From Astropecten irregularis (Eukaryota > Echinodermata > Asteroidea > Paxillosida > Astropectinidae), in NCBI GenBank assembly GCA_963971285.1, contig OZ020260.1:10264798-10328797 (forward strand): a DNA stretch of 64,000 bases. Direction: 5' to 3'. This document shows, piece by piece, positions 25,801-34,800 of this stretch (its first letter is position 1; each line of letters starts with the position of its first letter). Below the pieces are notes generated by a model that was given only the letters and a program-made list of their open reading frames with translations, made no database searches and had not been told where the DNA came from. Made by a program: the position numbers and the translations under genes.

Positions 25801-28800
25801 GGGTAAGATCAAAACCATTCTTTATGTTTTCTAAGGAAAATTGAGTAGAGTTTTCGCTATTTTTTCGTGATTCAGATTATTATTTCATGTACATGCTGGA
25901 TCGGACAAAGTGTGAGTACTGTTCTGTGACGTTTACCAATCATATTATGCCTCGAGGAAATACAAGTAGGCCTATTGTGTAAATATCTAAAAAAAAAAAA
26001 TAATAATAAAACAGCCACCGGTTGCAAGTAATAACCGCTAGGGCGTATTATCGGTGGCTTTCATTCGGCAACTATTTGTCATGACTATAGTGAAATTTAT
26101 TGAGAAACCCTTTAAAAGGAGGAGATCATAATTGTGAGATGAAATATTGCAGTGAAACTTGATGTTGAGAAATGGACATGGGCGTAGATCACGGTTTTCA
26201 CTTTATATAAAAATATAAAAATGTTTTTGTGCACAAACGTATATGGAAGAACGACCCAGCTACAAGGTCTGAGGACGTGTCTACACTAATGGAAATGGAC
26301 AATTGTATTTTTATATTCAGAGTCCTACTCTAGGAGAGTACATAAGCCGACCGCACCCCAGTCATCCCTATGGGTATGAAGGCAGGGGGACACCGCTTGT
26401 GAGGCTCGGTCTTGCGACGTGGACACGGTCTAGCGGTAGGACACGCCATCTTATGGAAATACTGGCATCGATGTACCCACCCGAGGGTGATCATCACCAA
26501 GTGAGCCAACCATGATGTGCACAAAACCATGAGAAATGTAGAGAGATACATAAGAGAAATCATTTTTATTCAATTAAGCGTGTATATTGACGTGATTATG
26601 CCTTCTCGGTTGAAACCGTCAATCGATTTCATTTTTATCCTCCATATCTAAAAAGCATCGCATGCACTTACATTCAACAATCGTTCAATTTGAAAAATCG
26701 TCATTCAATTTAGCAGGAATATCGCAAACAACGATTTATACCAGATCGTTACTTATGTTTTCGTTTTGGGACAACCAATTTCGCAAAATGACCAAACAAA
26801 TGCAAACCTCTTTATACGTATATTTTTTTATTTCTGTGTATATTGTGGTCAGTTTCCCTGCTTTCATTTATTTTTATATTTCTTTGATTTGCTATTTCTT
26901 CAATTACTGGCTTGCATCTGATTAAGTCTCAAGAGAGGATTGGTGTCATGGTTGTATTGCAAATCATGTTGTCGAATATCATCATCCATTTTTAAATGAG
27001 TTTCCCCTCCTCTGACCAACCTCTCTCTTCGTCCGGATCTCAAATAAGTTGCGACAATCGATTTTGATAAGGACCTGTTGATGTTGATGTTGAAATTTGC
27101 AAGCTCAATGTTATCTAAATCATTCGAATGCATCAATCAGCCATCCCGGATCAGCGTTAGATATTATCTCGTATAGCGACCGTAAGTTGTCACTCTGTTC
27201 GAGGAATCTTCAATTACAAACAATCGTGGTCAGGGGACATCACAAAAGTGACTCCCATACAATTAAAAGTGAAACACTACACTTTTTTTTCTTGCGGTAC
27301 ATTCATAATTGCAGATTAACAAAACGCCAAATTTGCTAAACAATTCGCAGAAATGCCTGCCCCAAACGAATTCGAATGACTACGCGCATGCCAAAAGCCG
27401 TTGTGAATCATAGATATAATAGAATAATAAAACCCACAGAATCAGGCAGGGACTTAAAACCCAATCCATTTTTGGACCGAGCCGGACTTGAACCCGGTCC
27501 GCAGAGGTGAAAGGCAAGGAAAGAACCGCTACGCCAACCTGACTCCCAATTACAAACAATCGTTGTCAAGGGACATCACCAAAGTGATTTCCCTACAAGA
27601 AGTGAACCATTTTCATACCATTTCTACTCTTCCGGTCATAGGTGTCGATTTCTTTTCATAATTGGGGGATGTTTGTTGGGTGATTTGGTGTCCTATGCGA
27701 GGGAGCGAATGGACGGAACGGGCGAAGGGTGCGGGAGGGGGACCCCCCCCCCCCTTACAAGGGACTTAAAAAGCAGAGTTGAAATGTCACATTGTAGACC
27801 ATAGAAAAACGATATTATAAGAAGAATTAAACACAGTCGCCTCACAAAATACCCACATCAAGATAATCAATGTATAATAAGAACGAGAAGTGAGAACAAG
27901 TAAAATGTATTGTCTTTCTACATTCCAAGCATGCTATTTTTTATTGTCGGTATACTTCAGATAATGTCGGTATTAAATGACATTCAGCCTCGAAATATTG
28001 GGGGATGATAATACACGCCATTGGGGGGATATATCCCCCACCCCCTCCCGGGATCGAGACCCGTACTTCCGGTACATCATTACAGATTAAAGGTAATATC
28101 ATACTTTGGTTTTTATCAAAGCAATACAGATTCATGGGCATAAATATCAAGACATATACACTAACAGTCATTTGTGAAAATTTCAGTCTCATACGGTGCC
28201 CACTTTTTGAGAAAACAGTGAAAAACAGCCACAGTATTTCTTAAGTCTTTTGTCTTTTATTTTTGATCTTTTAAAAAATCAAAAAGATTTTCAGTCGTTG
28301 TTTTTCTAATTTCTGGATAATACACCATTTCAGGTGGAGATATTTTAACGGTATGTTTCTACCACCACTATCTTCATACCCTGTAAGTTATACGTAAATC
28401 TGTGAAAATATCTGTTTTTGGGTTCTTACCAAAGTATGATACTACCTTTAACAAAACGCCAAATTTGCTGAACAATTCGCATAAATGCATGTCCCAAAAC
28501 GAATTTGAATGACTATGCGCAGATTGCGCACGCTACCAAAACCCGTTGGGAATTTGAATGCTGTTCGAATAGAATTTTAAATTGAAAGGCGATTCTATTT
28601 AATCGCCTGACGATAGTGAACATTATTTTGCTTGCACATGAAGTGAAATCGAATGACTATTTTGAGGTGCCTTGCAGTTTCACACGAAATGGAATGACGC
28701 AGCGTTTAAATTGTCCGCTCATTTGCCGAAAATGACCGGGAAAACCTATACTACCGTATCACACTTCTTTGTTTTGACAAAGTTTGGTCCATGAATAAAA

Positions 28801-31800
28801 TTTGTGAAATGAACCGTCTGGGAAATTTTCTTTTCAAGGAGTTATGGGTCCAACCTCTGGGGGCAGGCTGACCAACATTTCTTGAATGACATGGACAACG
28901 CAATTAGCGTAAAATTATCAAACATTCTGGGTAAAAATCAGGTAGAAATCATTATGTAGCTATAGCTCTCAGAATATCGGGCTGAATATTTAATTGCACC
29001 GCTATAACTCAAAGGACACATAATCAACTAACGGGGAAAAGTGTATGTTTCCTTAGAAATCGTGTAGGCCATATGCGATTTAATAAAGTGACTGGTTTTT
29101 ATGACCTCTACCACAACAGGTATCTCAATGGAATGGATATTCCATGGTGGAATATGTCGCCGGTGTAAGGGAATGGATCTGCAGCGGAAACAAAACATTA
29201 TGTCTTGACTTTGCTTGACAAACGAAGAGATTTTTGAGCAATCCTTTGAAGTGATATTGTTCGTTTCAAGCACAAAAAGAGGGTCAAATGACATGACGCT
29301 ATTTCCCATACATGTTTCAATGAAGCTTCCTCCAGAAACATAATGCCGTAAATGTTCAGAATTCAGAACAATAGAATGAGAGTACGAGCGCTTAATTGGA
29401 TTTGAACATGAACTCCAATAATGCTCATGTGATTATCACCAGCTCAGTTTACCTTGTTGAGATGCCACACCACATTGAATAAGCACCTTGTGTTCTAGTA
29501 TTATTTTCGTACAATAAAATGGCACATTTTGATTCTTACAATTGATTACTGAACACTATAAATTTACTGACTAGTCAAATAGATCACCCTATAACTATGG
29601 GTGATCTATAACTTTATTGTGCACTGTTTTTACTTTATCTTCTTTGTTCTAAAATGATTCCAGTGCAACGCAGCAACTTTTTCTTATTTTGAACACAACG
29701 CAGATATGCAAATGAACGTACATAAAACGTACAAAATTGTGTGCTTCCCATAGATTTATGCCACAAACATGGATGCGCCCAGCATGCAGGCCTCACTTTG
29801 TATACGGAGCTAGCGCTCTAGTAATTTTAATATAGCTCTATGGTAATATCATACTTATCAATTACGCAGCGGCGTATCTAGGGAAAACGGCGCCCGAGGT
29901 AAGCAAAATTGCGCCCCTAATTCCAACTTATGATGCCAATGGAAAAAATCAGACAATCTTAAATTATATTTTTTTTGGTTTTGTTAATTATTTGTTTCTT
30001 AATTGGCTTTATAATCATCAACCACAAGGGAAACACTGACATAAATTAAAGTCATTGAAAATTGAACAAAGAAAAATTGACTGGAGCGGGATTCGAGCCG
30101 GATAAAAATCCGGTTATTTATTGTGGTTATTTGATGATTATATTAATTAAAAAGCCGTATCCTCTTTGAGTGATCCCCCATGTACCGTTCTTGGGTTGCA
30201 GCATTGCTGCGTGTATCGATGAAATGATCCCTGGGATATGGCGGTGTGTGCATTGTTTCATGGTTTCTGACTGCCAAACGAACAAAGATACCGGTAATTG
30301 ACTATTTGGGACACCACCAACGTAGGGCTGGATGGCTCAGTTGGCAGAGCGCCTGTACGGTATTCAGGAGGTCGCCGGTTCAAATCCCGCTCCAGTAAAT
30401 TTTTCTTTGTTCACCTTTCAACGAATTTGAAGTCATTGGAAAGTTCGAACCAGCGATTTCAAATAACTTCAAACAATACAGCTCCCTTTTTTGCCTTTGC
30501 GTTTTTTGCGCCCCCTAAAATATGGTTCCCGGGGCACGTGCCCCTATACGCCCTCTAGATACGTCACTGCAGTTAGGTGGATTAAAGCAAGTACTTACCA
30601 GGTGGAGCTGGTGGTGTCTCGACCTTTCCTGAACAATTCTTCTTTCGTATTTGTGCCATGACTTGTTCCATCCAGTAATAGGGGTTAGTGTTACCTGGAT
30701 CAGGCGGAGGTGGTGGACCGAAGTATGATCTCATCGCACCCTCAACGGGGACAGTCGTCATATTAAGGACTATTGAAATAAAGAAATGGAAGTAAAAAGC
30801 CACTTAGAACTTACAAACGAAAAGGCAATATTATTCTCATTAAAGGCAGTAATTTTTAGACTGCATTTTCCTTCTTTATAACAGGGGAGGATTCGTTTGG
30901 AACATTAGGATAATGTTTGGAACTACTTTTGATGACCAATATGCCATTCATGGTATGGCACCAGCATACATTCAGGAACTTGTCCAGCTGAAATCATCAT
31001 CACGTTTATCAAGTTTGCGAAGTTCTGAAGACCGCACATTACTAAAATACCCATCTGGGAAATCAAAGATTACACTTGGTGACAGGGCATTTGTGTTTGC
31101 TGCTCCCAAACTGTGGAATAATATTCCTGTTTTAGTTTGGCAGGCTATCTCTCTAGATTACGGAAGAGTATAAGAAAAATATTTTTCGAGTTGCTATCTC
31201 GCCGCGGCGAGTTACTATCTTGCCGCGGCGAGTTACTATCTCCCCGCGGCGAGTTACTATCTCGCCGCGGCGAGTTATTGTCCTGAGTACGATCTGCATG
31301 TATCCGGTATTGCGATGGACACGACAATGTTTGTTCCTAAAAAGGAACTTACAGCACAATCGTACATGTTTAGCCGGCCTGTGGAAAGCAAACAAAGAGA
31401 GAGAAGAGGAATAAAGAAAGAGAGACATCTCAGTTTTTGCTTATTTTGCAGCACAGAAAATTAGAATATCCGGGATGCGCTCCAAAAGTCTTAAGAAGCT
31501 TTTATCAGTGTAGTGTATAGCGAGGTCAAAAAACGTGAAGAGGCATAGTGTTTAGTTCTAACTGAAAGTGGTTTATCAGGTGGTTGGGGTAGGGGTGGGT
31601 GGGGTGGGGGTTTGTTGAGGGGGAAAGGGGCAGATGAATGAAGAAAGGGGGGAAAGAAGAAATGGATACAGGGATCGGGAAAGAAAAATTTAGGTATTGG
31701 TTAGTTTGAGGTCAAGAGGTGGAAGGTAGGCAGATGGAACAGTGGGCAAACAAAACCATCATGTGGTGGGTCCAGGCTGAGAAGGGCAAACGGAACTTGT

Positions 31801-34800
31801 GTTAATAGGAAGAGTGGAATAGTATAGGGTAATTTGACATACCACCCGTCTATATAAGAGTATAATATATTTTGCAAAGACAGAGACAAATCCAACTTGT
31901 GGGCTGTTTAGCTGTATTGCACATGGGCGGAAATCCGGGGGGGGGGGACAGGGGGGGGGGGGGCACGTCCCCCCAATGATTTTGGAGCTGGGGGACATAA
32001 TGTCGATTGTCCCCTCCATGTTTTTAACCCTTTACCATGAGCAACTTTTTCTGTGGAATGCGCACTGACCGCTTGCTCATTCCCATGGGCGAATTTTGTG
32101 AACTGTCGTGTTTGCCATGCGACTCAAATCGACGACGTGCAGTTGAGATTCCCCCTGCATGGCCGGGCCGCATGCATATACACGTAACGTTTACTGCACT
32201 GCAACCGCATACAGTCTGCATACGTATACATTTTTGTGTATAGAAATCTGGTTACGCGTCTCCCGTTCCACTTGATCCATTAAAAACCGTTTGTTTCTCT
32301 ACAGCACCATGCTCAAATCCATCGATTTTGCACTGACTCATGACGGATTTAATCTCGTTCGTCGTCGGAGTTTCGCGTAACTTCTTCACTTATTCTTCAC
32401 ATGAAACTGCGTTTTGAATGAGGTTGCTTTATTCAAACTACATTTCTGAAGAATTCTCATATCCATACAAAAAACCGCAAGGTGCCAAAGTTGGAAATTT
32501 TAAGGTATATTTATATTTATTATTTGTAATCTATCATAACGTCTGTAATGAATGTAAAGTTCTCCTGATTTTTCTGTGGAATTACAGAATTTGATTACAA
32601 TAGATTACATTATAGAAGTCTACCTATATATGCCCATAAAAAACAGTGTCTTCAATTAAAAACTGAACTGGTTCACCCAAGTATTGTTTTCAGCTGAAGC
32701 AAAACATTTGCATTTTCTTCATTCAAAATATGTTTCTCATTTTGAGGTTTACATTTTTTGCTTCACCATAGGCATATTTCTAAATTCAAATATGTGACCT
32801 CACATGATCTTTTTAAGATCAAAAATGTTTTCTGTCGTTGTTTTACTAATTTCTTGATAAAGTACACCATTTCAGGCAGGACAATTGTTATGGTATCTAC
32901 CAGCACTATCGTTATACCCTGTAAGTAACAGGTAAATCTGTGAAAATTTCTGTTTCGGTTTTTCCCTACCAAAGTATGATACTACTCCTTTAATACCTTT
33001 GAAACCCGCAACTTGCGTGTTTTCTTAAACCACCCAGATCAATAACTGAAAAATAGAGGTTTGGACAAATTAGGAATTATAGGAGTACGTAGTGGTACTA
33101 TCTTTATTTATAATCATTTATTTTATGTTCTGTTTAGTAATTATGTGCTAAATAAATGGAGGTCTGATTAAAACCTTTTAAAATCTTTCAAAATCTTTCG
33201 CAGCAAAAGTCTGAGGAAAGTGGCCTGGAATTGCCTTAGAATGCACCACACAGCATCTAGAATCAAAATTATTTCGGGGCCCTTAAGCGGGCCCCGGACC
33301 CCACGCCGTAACTTGGGCTTCAAAAAGTCATAGGTTTGCGAGTGACCAGAGCATACTAGCCGGAACATCCAGTTATCATGCTCTTTTCAGACCAAAAACG
33401 TACTCACACAAAAGTCACATGGTGTTACAAAAAAGCCTGTTATGTACTTCTACCATGCAAGTCTGATTAAAATCTTTTAAACTTTCGCTAAAAAAAGTCT
33501 GAGGAAAGTGGCCAGAAATTGCCTTAGAATGCACTACAGAGCATCTAGAATCAAAATTTTCCCCGGGCCCTTAAGCGGGCCCCGGACCCCATACCGTAAC
33601 TTTAATTCTAAAACAAATGCATAGGGTGGAAGCCAACTACACCACACTGGCAGGAACATCGAGTGAACCGCCTCTTTGCAGAGCCACCCCATACTCACAC
33701 AAGAGTGTCACATGGTGTTACCAAAAAACCTGTGCTTCTACCAAGCATAGCTTCATATCTAAGTTTTAATATATTTGAAAGTTGGAGAATACGGTACAGC
33801 ATTACGTGTACAAACATGCAAGCGAATGCTAGGCCATAGGCATGGCACTGTAAACTGAAAGTTTATACTATCTTATGAAGTGTAAATTGATGTTCCCCCC
33901 ATGATCGAGGAGGGATTTCCGCCCATGGTATTGCACAAAGATCGGTTGAACAAATCAAAATGCATGCAAGAGGGAAACCAAGAAAAGGAAGGCGAAAGTC
34001 TTTCAAAGAACACATTTTCCGTTGATAATATGCTGATCCCTAGGATTTGTCCTTTTTTATGGAGGGTTCAAAGCATATTTTCTGACCTTTATTTTGCCGC
34101 ACTTCATCAGTCACCTTTTAACATTGTTGTTGTACTTTGACCAATCATAGATGCGAGATAATGGTTGTTATTTTTTTTGTGTTTTAGTCCACATAACAAC
34201 CAATTGAAAAAACTGTCATCCTGGTTTATTTTCTAATATAAAGAAATGAAAGGATCCATGGTTCAACTTCATATTAAATCCAGGGAGGTTGGTGTACTTT
34301 ACTGTTGCTCTTGCAATACCGGTAGTTCAAGAAATTTGCAAATTATGTTCGTTGCAGAATCCCTTTCGTGTTTGCAAATGCGTTTATATCTCGCCACTTC
34401 ACCCTTGATAACGCTGCCAAATACAGATTAAGGGTGAGCAGAATCCCGACTGAGCAAGATGAAAAGTGTCAATTTTGCCGAAACCTTGGGTATCCAGCTT
34501 CCGTCCTTTACTTCCATCTTTCTTTAATAAACCCTTGTCTTCCTTTCTTCTTTTCCCCCTTTCTTCATTCATCTCCCCCTTTCCTTCTCAACAAACCAAC
34601 ACCCCACCCATCCCACGCCTACCCCAACCACCTGATAAACCACTTTTGAACTATACACTATGCCTCTTCAAGATTTTTGACCTCGCTATACACTACATTG
34701 ATAAAAGCTTCTTAAGACTTTTGGGGCGCATCCCGGATATTCGAATTTTATGTGCTGCAAATATAAGCAAAAACTGAGGTGTCTCTCTGTCTTTATTCAT

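Noticed and set aside
30327-30398. Functional tRNA gene
   Set aside because: A and B boxes are good but the anticodon arm is imperfect and the unit recurs inside a repeat family.
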